The notes: generated from the sequence alone by a model not told the origin. Positions 7,454 to 16,606 are shown, counted from the first letter of the stretch. The stretch is DNA of 64,000 bases from Prochlorococcus sp. AG-436-C13 (GCA_003212695.1 QCPC01000005.1:1-64000), one strand, 5' to 3'. A program made the numbers and translations.

Positions 7454-8440
7454 ATGTCCTTCTCCAAGAAGGCTCTTCTTCTCTCCTCAGCGATTGTTTT
7501 AGGTGCTGGCATTTCAGCCTGCAGCTCATCAAACAATTCCAATGTACGTCTTAGTGGTGCAGGTGCTTCTTTCCCAGCAAAGATCTACACACGTTGGTTT
7601 GCTGATCTAGCTGACAAGAATGGACCTAGGGTTAACTATCAAGCAGTTGGCTCTGGTTCCGGGCGTAAAGCTTTCATTGATGAAACAGTTGACTTTGGAG
7701 CCTCTGACGATCCAATGAAGGCAAAGGACATTGCAAAAGTAACCCGTGGTCTTGTTCAGATTCCAATGGTCGGAGGAACCATTGCCTTTGGCTACAACTA
7801 CGATTGCGACCTTAAGCTCACCCAAGAGCAAGCAGTTCGTGTTGCTATGGGAAAAATTCAAAACTGGAGTGAGCTTGGATGCCCTGCAGGCAAACTAACC
7901 TGGGCACACCGTTCTGACGGTTCTGGCACAACGAAAGCTTTTACTAACTCAATGCAAGCTTTTTCTAATACATGGACTTTAGGAACAGGTAAATCAGTTA
8001 ATTGGCCTGTTGGCATTGGTGGCAAAGGAAATGCTGGAGTTGCAGGATTAATTCGCAACACTCCAGGAACGATAGGTTATGTAAACCAGTCATATATCAA
8101 AGGAGTAATTCAAGCAGCTGCCTTGCAAAATCTTTCTGGTGAATTTCTTAAGCCATCAACAGAAGCTGGTGCAAAGGCTCTAAATGGTATCACTCTGGAT
8201 CGAAATTTAGCTGGTAAAAACCCGAATCCAACAGCTAGAGGGGCATATCCAATTGCTACTTTAACTTGGATCCTTGCTTATGAGACTGGTAATGGCTCTA
8301 AAACAAAAGCCATACAAGAATCACTAAACTATCTTCTCAGTGATAAGGCTCAAGCTAAAGCTCCAACTTTAGGCTTCGTTCCTCTTAAAGGAGACATCCT
8401 TAAAAAATCTCGTTCAGCTGTCAAAAGGATTAGAAAGTAA
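7454..8440 (+). CDS. pstS: Phosphate ABC transporter substrate-binding lipoprotein PstS, copy 1, 328 aa
   Basis: Signal sequence with lipobox ending GISAC (Cys 23), then the PstS phosphate-binding motifs GAGASFPAKIY, GSGSGRKAFI, DFGASDDPM and RSDGSGTTKAF. It captures phosphate in the periplasm for PstCAB, which is not in this window. It is followed by a strong terminator, so it is probably monocistronic. A second full-length copy lies at 34709-35695. The neighbouring porin and PtrA fit a phosphate-acquisition cluster. Confidence 0.95.
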   Translation: MSFSKKALLLSSAIVLGAGISACSSSNNSNVRLSGAGASFPAKIYTRWFADLADKNGPRVNYQAVGSGSGRKAFIDETVDFGASDDPMKAKDIAKVTRGLVQIPMVGGTIAFGYNYDCDLKLTQEQAVRVAMGKIQNWSELGCPAGKLTWAHRSDGSGTTKAFTNSMQAFSNTWTLGTGKSVNWPVGIGGKGNAGVAGLIRNTPGTIGYVNQSYIKGVIQAAALQNLSGEFLKPSTEAGAKALNGITLDRNLAGKNPNPTARGAYPIATLTWILAYETGNGSKTKAIQESLNYLLSDKAQAKAPTLGFVPLKGDILKKSRSAVKRIRK

Positions 8441-8472
8441 TTTAAGCAAAAGCTTTATTAAATTTCCAAATT

Positions 8473-8501
8473 AAAAAGAGGGGTTTGTAACTCCTCTTTT
8501 T
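8473..8501 (+). terminator. Rho-independent terminator of pstS
   Basis: Stem AAAAAGAGG/CCTCTTTTT followed by T residues, about 32 bp after the pstS stop. A closely similar hairpin recurs at 8660-8688, and the flanking CCAAATTAA is also shared, so the segment looks tandemly duplicated. Confidence 0.85.
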
Positions 8502-8510
8502 ATCAAAACA

Positions 8511-8645
8511 ATGAAACAAAAACCATTAATTGATTGGATACTGTTTCCAATAACTCCTACCTTTAGGATGCTATTCTACAGGAAGCAAAATCGCTCACCA
8601 GAGATAAGAAGAAAGCTCTCAGTAGACGGAATGTTTTTTGATTAA
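8511..8645 (+). CDS. Small basic protein, 44 aa, downstream of pstS
   Basis: ATG frame starting MKQKPLIDWILFPITPTF; a short hydrophobic part followed by a basic tail (RKQNRSPEIRRK). It lies between two similar terminators, so it is transcribed by read-through or from its own promoter. The family is not recognised; the frame alone supports it. Confidence 0.4.
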   Translation: MKQKPLIDWILFPITPTFRMLFYRKQNRSPEIRRKLSVDGMFFD

Positions 8646-8659
8646 ATTACCAAATTAAT

Positions 8660-8688
8660 AAGAGAGAGTTTTACAACTCTCTTTTTTT
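8660..8688 (+). terminator. Second terminator, near-copy of the pstS terminator
   Basis: Stem AAGAGAGAGTT/AACTCTCTT with a T tract. The preceding bases repeat those before the pstS terminator, pointing to a local tandem duplication. It ends the 44-aa frame. Confidence 0.8.
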
Positions 8689-9049
8689 ATGCAGAACAAT
8701 GATCGTAAGTATAGGCAGTGGTTTATGTCTTTCAATAGCCCAACCAAATAGGTGTTAACCATAAAGAATCTACAGACAGTTTGGCTGCTAATACTCCTTA
8801 TAACAACAGAGCTAGGTAAATCAAAAAAGGCATGAAAAAGGCGCCCTCAAAGAGTAACGCCTAGCGACAATTGTGTGAGAAGTATCGCGCTTATTTTCTA
8901 CTACATCTCGAGAGTTTTGTCATTAGTTCTTTTTTTATTAGAGGTATTAAATTATACATAGCTCATGTGTTTAGACATACTTTTTACTTGACTGGAGTTA
9001 TTTACTATTGAATTGCCCACTTATTGGGTTTTCTGTGAGGAATCCTAAA
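8689..9049. other. Porin upstream region without a gene
   Basis: No convincing coding frame. It contains a stretch near 8860-8915 (including GACAATTGTGTGAGAAGT) resembling the sequence at about 50742-50790, which follows a perfect palindrome. It may hold the porin promoter, a long leader or a small RNA. Confidence 0.4.
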
Positions 9050-10321
9050 ATGAAACTTTTTCAGCAATTGCTGATAGCACCTGCTGCGCTTGGTCTTATA
9101 GCACCAGTCGCTGCTACTGCAAACGAGCTAAACATTAATGAAGGTAAAACTTCAGATGTTGTTGCCGAAGACCTTATTGCTGGTAAATTCGACTATGCTG
9201 GTCAATCCGACGATTTTGAGACAACTACAAAACTTAGCGGAAAAGTTGTTTTCAACGTTGGTGCCATCAATCTAGATGACGATGTAGCTGGCGCTGATAT
9301 GGGCGATAAGCTTACTTCAGGTTATGTGGTTCAGTACAACATCAAAACAAGTTTTACTGGCGAAGATAAGTTATACACACGCTTAAAAGCAGGCGATATG
9401 GCTAATACACCATGGGAGAACACAGCTTATAACACTCACCTTAAAGATGCTCATAATAGTACTAATGCTATCCAAGTAGACAAAATTTGGTATGAATTCC
9501 CAGTAGGGCAATTCAAAGTTTGGGCTGGTCCAAGGATTGAAAATTCCTCCATGGTTGCTAGTAAACCTTCTATCTATAAGCCATTACTAAAATCTTTTGA
9601 CTTAGGTGGAAACGGGCCTGTTTACGGTTCTAGTACATCTCCTGGATTTGGCGTTGCTTGGGTTCAGCCTACAGAAAGCAAATCTGATTTTAGATGGGAA
9701 GTTGCTACCAATTATGCTGCAAGCGGTGGAGACGATTCTACTCGGGGAATTTTAACTGACGAGTCACAAGGGAAATGGCTGTCTAAAGTTGGTTATGGTT
9801 CTCCTAGGATGCAGGTATCTCTAGCTTATGCTCAGAACATATGCAGGTCTGATACTACTTGTAGAGACTGGGCAGCAAATAGTTCAAGTACTCAAGGAGG
9901 TACTACCACAGGCGATTCTAGAGGATTAGGCCTAAGAGGTTATTGGAAGCCAGAAGAAACTGGAATTGTTCCTTCTATTCAGGTCGGACTAGATCAAATG
10001 GATGTAGATAATACAACTACTGGTACTGAAACTGAAAAGCAGAGCATGTGGATGGCTGGCTTAACTTGGAAAGATGCATTCCAAGATGGCAACAAACTTG
10101 CAGCAGCAGTTATGTCTCCAACAATAGCTAGCTCAATAAGAGGCGGTGCTGATGATGGAGCCAAGTCTGGTCTGCAATGGGAAGTCTATTATGACGTCTC
10201 GATTAATGATGGAATGACTGTCACCCCTGCTATCTTCGGTGCACAGGATATAAGTGATGGAGCAGCTACTGGGCATGACGATTATTTAGGAGCTGTAGTT
10301 AAAACAACTTTCAAGTTCTAA
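9050..10321 (+). CDS. Outer-membrane porin of the cyanobacterial Som/PhoE type, 423 aa
   Basis: Signal peptide MKLFQQLLIAPAALGLIAPV ending near ATANE, then a beta-barrel sequence (many alternating hydrophobic residues, aromatic strand ends) finishing in TTFKF, typical of a porin C-terminus. No SLH domain is evident, as in the phosphate-stress porins of Prochlorococcus. The start at 9050 gives the normal Som-type leader; the frame opens 42 bp earlier. Proximity to pstS suggests a phosphate-inducible channel. Confidence 0.85.
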   Translation: MKLFQQLLIAPAALGLIAPVAATANELNINEGKTSDVVAEDLIAGKFDYAGQSDDFETTTKLSGKVVFNVGAINLDDDVAGADMGDKLTSGYVVQYNIKTSFTGEDKLYTRLKAGDMANTPWENTAYNTHLKDAHNSTNAIQVDKIWYEFPVGQFKVWAGPRIENSSMVASKPSIYKPLLKSFDLGGNGPVYGSSTSPGFGVAWVQPTESKSDFRWEVATNYAASGGDDSTRGILTDESQGKWLSKVGYGSPRMQVSLAYAQNICRSDTTCRDWAANSSSTQGGTTTGDSRGLGLRGYWKPEETGIVPSIQVGLDQMDVDNTTTGTETEKQSMWMAGLTWKDAFQDGNKLAAAVMSPTIASSIRGGADDGAKSGLQWEVYYDVSINDGMTVTPAIFGAQDISDGAATGHDDYLGAVVKTTFKF

Positions 10322-10361
10322 TCTAACAAGTACTTTTAGACATAAGAATCTGACAAAAAGG

Positions 10362-10388
10362 AGTGCTCTTACTAAAGAGCATTCCTTT
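10362..10388 (+). terminator. Terminator of the porin gene
   Basis: Stem AGTGCTCTT/AAGAGCATT with a 4-base loop, followed by CCTTTTT, 40 bp after the porin stop. Confidence 0.85.
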
Positions 10389-11123
10389 TTATTAGCAATT
10401 AAAAAACAACGAATTAAGTAGTTAAAATTGGATTAATAGGGATATTGATATTGCCTTTAAGGGGCATGGTCATCACATCAAGAGCTGAAAGGAAAAGGAG
10501 AAGATGTGATGCCCTCGAACGATTATCTCTTCAATTTGATCTCCTTTATGTTCCCTTAGATTCATGCGAACCAAAGCAGAAAATCCTTCTTTTTAGTTTT
10601 TAAAAGCTAAATATCAAATTGAAAGATATTACCTTTGTCTGATTAAGACTAAGAACATTCCTCTACTAGAGATCGAAGATATCTCTTCCTTTGCCCACTT
10701 GCCTCTATAGCAACATCAACAACATTGATTTTTGCGTAACCTCTCTGGGCTCCTTTAAATTCGGTTTCTCTCTTTGTGAGAGTTTTCTTTTCTATCCTCA
10801 TATTTATATTCAACCATCTTAGATATGATTTGTCATGTATCTATGCATACATTTACTAGTAAAAAGAAAGATTACTTTCTTACTATTCACATAAGAATCA
10901 TCATATTTAATTTAAAAATATTAGGTGTTTAATTAACCAAATTTTCCAGTGAAATATTCTTTAGTAGCCTTTTCTACATGAGAGTTAAATATTTCTTTTT
11001 TATCGTCAAATTCCACTAAATATCAACCTTTCCATCATAATTCCCTTCCTTTTTAGTTGGGATATAAAGAGTCCTGATTTAGCTCCATAATTGATATAAA
11101 AACTAATCAATAATTAAAATCAA
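10389..11123. other. Gene-poor region, probable left margin of the integrative element
   Basis: No convincing coding frame in about 735 bp. Near its right end (11061-11086) lies GAGTCCTGATTTAGCTCC, a short sequence that recurs at 23951-23976 and, more diverged, at 41801-41820. I could not find a tRNA fragment marking the element's left end here. Confidence 0.4.
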
Positions 11124-11555
11124 CTAAACATCAATAACTTCATGTGTCGCTCCACCTTCTAATGCTTCGAGCGCTGTTCTTATCTTTTTGAGTTGCTCTC
11201 GATTCTCTCTTTCAATTACACCTTGCTGCAATATCCTGAAACTCTCTGCTATAGCTTGGATTTGGGCGTATGGCTTTACTTTAGGGTCTAGCCCTAATTG
11301 GATTAATCGTGCTGCAAGCTTTGGTGCAGCATCGCTAAATAAAGTATGAGCTTCAGCAAGATTTTCTTTTATTGCTTCAGATAAGAAGGCTTCAAAGTCA
11401 GGATGCTTTCGCCAAGCCCTCAGATTATTTGGAGTTACACCAACATTCTCTGCACATTGAATCCAACTCAATCCTTGGCTTCTTAGCAGGATTGCTTGCC
11501 TAACTTTTGGCGGAAGTTCCATATCCTCCCGCCTTGGTTTCCCTACTTTTGCCAT
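11124..11555 (-). CDS. Terminase small-subunit-like DNA-binding protein, 143 aa
   Basis: N-terminal helix-turn-helix of phage-terminase style (RQAILLRSQGLSWIQCAENV, then TPNNLRAWRKHPDFEAFL), followed by a helical region and a charged coiled-coil tail (IERENREQLKKIRTALEAL). Small terminases recognise pac sites for packaging. A satellite could use one to redirect a helper phage's packaging machinery. It is the last minus-strand gene of the element. A simple helix-turn-helix regulator is the main alternative. Confidence 0.6.
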   Translation of the reverse strand: MAKVGKPRREDMELPPKVRQAILLRSQGLSWIQCAENVGVTPNNLRAWRKHPDFEAFLSEAIKENLAEAHTLFSDAAPKLAARLIQLGLDPKVKPYAQIQAIAESFRILQQGVIERENREQLKKIRTALEALEGGATHEVIDV

Positions 11556-12023
11556 TCAGGTTTGCCAGTTACACCCCACTCAGCTCATGCTTGAGCAATA
11601 GCTTCTGTGTGATCTAAGGCCATAATAAGACTTGCTAACTGTTAATATTAACCTTAAATATTGCTGGTAGATGTAATGCATTCCTTCCAGGTAAATGTGT
11701 TGTCATAAATTATAAACTTGTGCTATCATTTTGTTTAGCTAAGTAATAGGTAAGCTGCTATACATACTGAAAAAGTGCAACCCCCCCTCTAATTGTCAAA
11801 TAATTAGTGTTAATCTGTAAGGTGCAACTTTATTGGTAATAGTAATAATAAGAGATTAATACTTTCAAGACTTTGGTAGCAAGAATGTCTTTGAATATGT
11901 GAGAACCACGTAAAACAAATGAGTTGTCATTTTTTAGCATTGGGTTGCCAAGGTTCAAAGGGCCAGTAATTGCAAGCCAGTTGTCATTCCAGACGAAATG
12001 TAAACTCAAATACTTTTCAAACC
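11556..12023. other. Region without a supported gene inside the element
   Basis: About 470 bp with a C7 run near 11782 and low-complexity AT sequence; the minus-strand frame at 11830-12102 is not protein-like. It separates the terminase-like gene from the minimal recombinase and may hold their promoters. Confidence 0.4.
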
Positions 12024-12605
12024 ATGCCAAAGACCAACGGTGAGGGGCAGGCAACCACACTTGATCCACAACAATTAGATCTTTTATTAGATTCAGCTCC
12101 ATCTCCTGAACATCGTGCGATTTGGAGTATACAAAGATTCACAGGTTCAAGGATTACTGAAACTTTGCTTTTAACTTGGGGTGCTATCCATGAAGACAGG
12201 ATTACCTTTTCAAAAAGTACAACAAAGACAAAACAAACAAGAGAACCTTTGATAGATCCAAGGCTAAGAAAAGAGTTGGATTTTTATCGAACTTTATGGG
12301 TTGCCAAGTATGAAAAACAACCTTCTAAAAATGAGTTCGTTTTTCCATCTAGGTATGGAACTTATAAAAGTATGACCAGACAAAATGCAGATAAAGTTTT
12401 AAGGGTGACTTTAGAAAATTGTGGGTTGCCTTCAGGATGTTCCCTCCACTCCTTTAGAAGATCTTTGGCAACTGCAATGCATAAATCTGGAGTCGGGCTG
12501 AAAACAATTTCACGATTTACAGGTCATAAAAGTTTGGCGCAGTTAGCTGAATACATTGATGTTTCTACTGCTGACGAAATGAAGGCATTGGCTGCTTTGC
12601 ATTAA
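12024..12605 (+). CDS. Minimal tyrosine recombinase (catalytic domain only), 193 aa
   Basis: The catalytic set of the tyrosine-recombinase family is visible: Arg in FTGSRITETLL, His-x-x-Arg in LHSFRRSLATAM, His in GHKSLAQ and the nucleophile Tyr in AEYIDVS. The N-terminal core-binding domain is missing. Start taken at MPKTNGEG (12024); the frame is open from 11970. It is the only plus-strand recombinase in the element. It could help excision, resolve replication products, or be a truncated relic that kept its active site. Confidence 0.8.
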   Translation: MPKTNGEGQATTLDPQQLDLLLDSAPSPEHRAIWSIQRFTGSRITETLLLTWGAIHEDRITFSKSTTKTKQTREPLIDPRLRKELDFYRTLWVAKYEKQPSKNEFVFPSRYGTYKSMTRQNADKVLRVTLENCGLPSGCSLHSFRRSLATAMHKSGVGLKTISRFTGHKSLAQLAEYIDVSTADEMKALAALH

Positions 12606-12762
12606 AAGGCTTCGCATTATCCAACTATCAGGGCTGCAAAGCACAACTGCTGAGGAACCAGCGGGATCACTGAAGGGTTTAGACCGACTCAGGATGATAG
12701 GGAACATATGCCTGACTCCATACCAGTGGAATGGCAACCTTCTTTATTTAAGCAATAAATTA

Positions 12763-13131
12763 TTAGAACCAAAAACAACCTTTTTTATCAAAATCTTTTG
12801 AAGCCCTTTCCTCAATGTTGTTATATGGAAGCTTTACCGACTCCCTAAATTCTTCTCCTTCTTTCGGGAAATTCTTCCAAACATTATCTTCAAAATTCCG
12901 ACATTCTTTGTATTTAGCTGTTCCATATTCTCCAAATTTTGTGCATAATATTGTCCCATATTTTTCTCTCATTTTTTTGTATTTAAAATCGTCATATGCA
13001 TCTTTAAAAGCTTTTTGTCTTTGAATACTATTTCTTGAAATGACAGCTCTAATAGCTTCACATTCAACGTAATCTAATGCTTGAGCCGATGGGATCAGTA
13101 ATAGAAAGGGTGTTAGTAGCAAGCGTTTCAT
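12763..13131 (-). CDS. Secreted cysteine-containing protein, 122 aa
   Basis: Signal peptide MKRLLLTPFLLLIPSAQA, then a charged mature part with five cysteines, in the context VECEAI, TILCTKFGEY, KYKECRNF and KKGCFWF. Its first 18 bases (ATGAAACGCTTGCTACTA) recur at 20789, part of a leader module found on unrelated genes in this window. The start overlaps the stop of the 58-aa gene at 13128 (ATGA). Function unknown. Confidence 0.65.
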   Translation of the reverse strand: MKRLLLTPFLLLIPSAQALDYVECEAIRAVISRNSIQRQKAFKDAYDDFKYKKMREKYGTILCTKFGEYGTAKYKECRNFEDNVWKNFPKEGEEFRESVKLPYNNIEERASKDFDKKGCFWF

Positions 13132-13304
13132 TTGTCAAAAGCGGGGTTCTTACTTTCAACCCTAAGAACCATCTCCCATGCTGTAGTGGCAGGAATAGCG
13201 TCAGAGGGGCCAATTACGTGCAGTTTAAGCGCAGGTGGTTGAACTTGAGGGACAATCTTATTCAAACGTCGACGCATTGCCGCTAATTCTCTTTCAATAC
13301 CCAT
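13128..13304 (-). CDS. Hypothetical protein, 58 aa, coupled to a secreted protein
   Basis: Begins MGIERELAAMRRRLNKIVPQ; the N-terminal half is a basic amphipathic helix. Its TGA overlaps the ATG of the next gene, the pattern of a translationally coupled pair. The family is not recognised. Confidence 0.5.
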   Translation of the reverse strand: MGIERELAAMRRRLNKIVPQVQPPALKLHVIGPSDAIPATTAWEMVLRVESKNPAFDK

Positions 13305-13686
13305 GAATGGGCGACCTCAATCTGTTTCCTATAGTATAAAAGGCTTTTTTTGAACGTGAAAAAACTATGTTATCTGGGCGGAAAATACTTTATGGGGTGT
13401 GTAAGAAAAAGCTCCAAAAGGTAGAGAGATAATAGTAGTAGTAAGTAATTAGAGAGATTAAAAAGGAACTTAAAAAGGTCTAACACCTTAAAAAGGTACT
13501 TTTTATTGTCTGTAATCCCTTGCTGGGACTATATTCTCTGGGACTTTTTGCGTTTTTCACTGACACCCTCTTTGGTCTCCACCCTGCTAGGAGGAAGGGC
13601 TAATGCTTAGCCATTGTGCCAACTTGTCCAGCCCCTCCCATATGTAAGAATTGCAGCAATATCAATAATTAAACAATAAAAACAAG
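13305..13686. other. Divergent intergenic region with iteron-like repeats
   Basis: About 380 bp without a gene between a minus-strand and a plus-strand gene. It contains TTAAAAAGG three times (13458, 13470 and 13488), the last two as CTTAAAAAGGT, 18 bp apart. It could be an operator or, as the element carries a RepA-like ATPase, a replication origin; that is speculation. Confidence 0.45.
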
Positions 13687-14112
13687 ATGAGCCTTACTAT
13701 TGGATTGATAATCTTAGTTATTGCTATGGTTATCCCAGCATGTTTGATCTATCAAGAGGAAAAGTATCACGAATATTTTTCAAAAAAGTTAACTAAAATT
13801 CTAGTAATTATAGGGTTTATCCTATCAGTAACTTTGGTCATACAAGGTTTACATTTATTTCTCATAGGATATAAATTTGATCCCTCAGATCCACAACAGA
13901 TATCAGTTATAGAATTTTTCTATAGTAGTTATAGGACACGTTATATATTTGAACAGTTTGGTCCATTTATAATAAATAGTTCAAAATATCTCTTGGTTTT
14001 TTTCTTTGGATTGTCGACATGGAAAAACTATTTACTTTTAAAAGGTTTTGACAAAAACTATCCTTTAACTTCATCACTTTTTTCTAAATACTATTATAAG
14101 AAAAAAAAATAA
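13687..14112 (+). CDS. Membrane protein, 141 aa
   Basis: Three to four predicted membrane segments (about residues 2-20, 37-57, 88-110) and a strongly basic C-terminus ending YYYKKKKK. No family recognised. Convergent with the ATPase gene at 14161. Very AT-rich, like the cargo genes of the island. Confidence 0.6.
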   Translation: MSLTIGLIILVIAMVIPACLIYQEEKYHEYFSKKLTKILVIIGFILSVTLVIQGLHLFLIGYKFDPSDPQQISVIEFFYSSYRTRYIFEQFGPFIINSSKYLLVFFFGLSTWKNYLLLKGFDKNYPLTSSLFSKYYYKKKK

Positions 14113-14160
14113 AAGATACCCCTCTTTAGTCTTCCTTTCTTAGTCTCTTTCTATCAAATC

Positions 14161-15603
14161 CTACCTTTTCCAATAAACCAAAGCAGGTCTACCACCTGTT
14201 TTCTCTGAAGACTTACAGCGACCAACTCCTGTGACTTCTCTTTCGGAATATAACCTTGCAACCATTGCACCTAGATGAGCTTCACCATTCATAATTCCCC
14301 TCACTTCAGAAACTTTTTTATAGATCTCTTTAACGGTGTATTTATTAGGCCGATTCTTTTCTAGGAATAGTAAAGCTGCTTTTTCTATGGAATGGGCTTT
14401 ATCAATATCACCATTAGCTCTAATAGAGAGTGAGAATCTAAGGCTCTCTTCATCACCCATTAATTGATAGAGGTGGTCAGAGGGGGCAATCATAGAACGA
14501 TTTTTAAGATTCTTAAGTCGATATATTTTTTGTCCTGATTCTTTACCTGCTACCCAAAAGCCCCAAACGTCAGAAGCACCATTGAAGATAAAAACATTAC
14601 CGTAAAGATCGTCTTGAGTTACTTGATTACGGAAGACCTCAGTATCATCTTTACCCTTTTTCTTCTGTTGAGTTTGATCTTTTTTTAGGTGATGAGGGAT
14701 AAGAAATGTGCATCTTGTTCTACTAGCAATTTGGTTGACTTGATACATATAAAGACCAACTTCAGGAGTATTTAGATCATTCCCACCACCAAAGATTTTT
14801 ACTAAAGAATCCATAATGCACAAATCACTTTTATCTCTTTCAATCTCCTTTTCTAGGTCAGGGAGCATGGAGGGATTGAAGTTCCACTTGAAGGTTAGAT
14901 TTGCGTTATTGGGCTTGTAATCCATGATGTCGAATTTAACTTGAGCATCCGTTGGAGATTCATCGCATTGAACTACTTTGACGTTGCCTTTAGAAGTATC
15001 TAATTGACCAAAAAGTTTGTTACCAGTGCTTACAGCCTCGGCAATTTCATAACAAAAAGTTGATTTACCAGTACCACCTTGAGCAGCAAGAATTACAAGG
15101 TTTCCTTTAGGTAGGAGGCGATCTACTAAAGCCTCAGATTTGAGGTCTTTAGCGTTCATCAAATCTTCAAAAGTGGAATAATTTTTATTATCTGTATTTG
15201 ATTCAGCTATTAAATCTTGAACTACATTTCTAAAACCTTCTTTGCTTAAACCAGCCTCTCTTCTAAGGATTTCTAATGCAGCAGTTCTTTGAGATGGTCT
15301 AGGCAAAGTTGAAATTCTTTCCCAACCTTTTTCAATAACCTCTACTGCACTTGTGGCAGACTCAAGGAGACCAGGAGGTTCTTTCTTTTCTTTTTCTGGT
15401 CTAGTGGAGAAATTTTTTTCAATATCATTCAGCCTTTGCTTTAATTCGGATACACTTGTCTTTTTGTCTTCTCTCTCTCTCTCCCTAAGTTCGACTTTTA
15501 AATCGGTTTTGTAGTCATAGCCTTTTTCTTGTTTGTGATCTCGAGGGAGCTTCCCAAGCATTACTAGTCTTTCAAAAGCCTCTGTCTGATGATCAAACAT
15601 CAA
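14161..15603 (-). CDS. RepA-like AAA/RecA-fold ATPase, 480 aa
   Basis: After about 160 mostly charged, coiled residues comes a RecA-type ATPase domain: Walker A AAQGGTGKSTF (near 170), the Walker B-like run DLCIMDSLVKIFGGG and the sensor-like PHHLKK. A winged-helix-like tail follows. Such proteins are replicative helicase/RepA-like ATPases of plasmids, phages and satellites and probably help replicate the excised element. The start overlaps the upstream 78-aa gene by 11 bp, indicating an operon. Confidence 0.75.
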   Translation of the reverse strand: MMFDHQTEAFERLVMLGKLPRDHKQEKGYDYKTDLKVELREREREDKKTSVSELKQRLNDIEKNFSTRPEKEKKEPPGLLESATSAVEVIEKGWERISTLPRPSQRTAALEILRREAGLSKEGFRNVVQDLIAESNTDNKNYSTFEDLMNAKDLKSEALVDRLLPKGNLVILAAQGGTGKSTFCYEIAEAVSTGNKLFGQLDTSKGNVKVVQCDESPTDAQVKFDIMDYKPNNANLTFKWNFNPSMLPDLEKEIERDKSDLCIMDSLVKIFGGGNDLNTPEVGLYMYQVNQIASRTRCTFLIPHHLKKDQTQQKKKGKDDTEVFRNQVTQDDLYGNVFIFNGASDVWGFWVAGKESGQKIYRLKNLKNRSMIAPSDHLYQLMGDEESLRFSLSIRANGDIDKAHSIEKAALLFLEKNRPNKYTVKEIYKKVSEVRGIMNGEAHLGAMVARLYSEREVTGVGRCKSSEKTGGRPALVYWKR

Positions 15604-15829
15604 AAGGTCTCCAAAGATGTAATTGTTCTTTGAGAGTTAACTCATTTTGTTTTGCAATTTCTTTACAAGCACAGATGACTGCTAACTGAGTCCAAGAAGG
15701 TTCAAATGCATTATCGATATCTGTAAGAATTTCACCGAAGCCAGGAGGATCTATAAGATTTTGTATGTTTTGGAAGTCAGATTTCATTGCACTTAACAAG
15801 TCATTATTATCAGCAGCCATCAGGGTCAT
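15593..15829 (-). CDS. Hypothetical protein in the replication operon, 78 aa
   Basis: Acidic and helical; begins MTLMAADNNDLLSAMKSDFQ. It overlaps the genes on both sides (20 bp with the upstream one, 11 bp with the ATPase), so it is translated as part of the operon. No family recognised. M4 is an alternative start. Confidence 0.55.
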   Translation of the reverse strand: MTLMAADNNDLLSAMKSDFQNIQNLIDPPGFGEILTDIDNAFEPSWTQLAVICACKEIAKQNELTLKEQLHLWRPFDV

Positions 15830-16067
15830 AACCCTCCAATTGGCATTGTTGAGTAACCATGCGCCTGATAACGGCAGAAGCGTTTACACCTTCGATAATT
15901 GCTTGAGTACGAAGGAAAACACCTAAGCGTTTAGGGCAACGAAAACAGATCGTATCTACTAATGGAGCGCCAAAAGTTTCTCTGCGGTAGTACTCGTCTT
16001 TATTCAAAAGTTTGTTAGTTGATGTATAACAAGCTATCCAGAAAAAAGAGCCAGAGAATAACCTCAA
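15810..16067 (-). CDS. Ribbon-helix-helix-like small DNA-binding protein, 85 aa
   Basis: The part ICFRCPKRLGVFLRTQAI followed by EGVNASAVIRRMV has the spacing of a ribbon-helix-helix fold (short strand, two helices). It would suit an operon repressor or a replication-control protein. The first 25 residues look less conserved and the true start may be internal. It overlaps the next gene by 20 bp. Confidence 0.5.
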   Translation of the reverse strand: MRLFSGSFFWIACYTSTNKLLNKDEYYRRETFGAPLVDTICFRCPKRLGVFLRTQAIIEGVNASAVIRRMVTQQCQLEGYDPDGC

Positions 16068-16111
16068 GCCCTTATCCCAAAAAATTGATTACCAGTGACT
16101 CTAAAAGAGCA

Positions 16112-16606
16112 TCAATTGTTAGATTCCTTAGCTAATAATTCAATGTAATTCTTGAGGCTGTAGCCATGAGAATCACCGATACCTTCTACATGGGGGATAT
16201 CATCAACAAGGTCTATGTTATGTCCCCGCATAAACTCCTTTACTCGGGCATTAAACCAATCTTTAGCTGGTTGAGGTATTGCATCTTTCTGTTGCTGTTG
16301 CCATAGCCAACTATCAAATGCGTTTATAGCATCTTTTCTGCTCCAGCTTGGCAACCCTTCAAAATGGTTTCTTACTGGGCAATCTTTTCTGTTAATAAAG
16401 ACCCTTTTAGGCGGCCTGGACATTCCTTTTACATATCTTCTTGGATCCCTTGTACCTTCTACGGTTGCTTCAAGTGTATCTCCAGCAAATGTTTTATTAA
16501 TTCTTCCTTTATCTACAGTTAGCTGACCCATGCGTTTGTTTGCAGGGTCAGCCGCTACAACATTCTTCCTTACATCTTTTTGTCCAAGGACTTGTATTGC
16601 TTCCAT
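16112..16606 (-). CDS. Hypothetical element protein, 164 aa
   Basis: Basic, soluble, with KGMSRPPKRVFINRKDCPVR in the middle and a glutamine run (QQQQ) near residue 105. No domain recognised. It lies between the AlpA-like regulator and the replication genes, so a control or replication accessory role is possible. Confidence 0.6.
   Translation of the reverse strand: MEAIQVLGQKDVRKNVVAADPANKRMGQLTVDKGRINKTFAGDTLEATVEGTRDPRRYVKGMSRPPKRVFINRKDCPVRNHFEGLPSWSRKDAINAFDSWLWQQQQKDAIPQPAKDWFNARVKEFMRGHNIDLVDDIPHVEGIGDSHGYSLKNYIELLAKESNN

Noticed and set aside
10389-11123. Left attachment site of the element
   Set aside because: I searched this margin for a tRNA-Pro fragment or the repeat core and found none; the left end remains unknown.
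13561-13645. Possible tRNA gene on the minus strand
   Set aside because: GC-rich with tRNA-like phrases, but no T-loop (TTCRA) and the arms do not pair as a cloverleaf.
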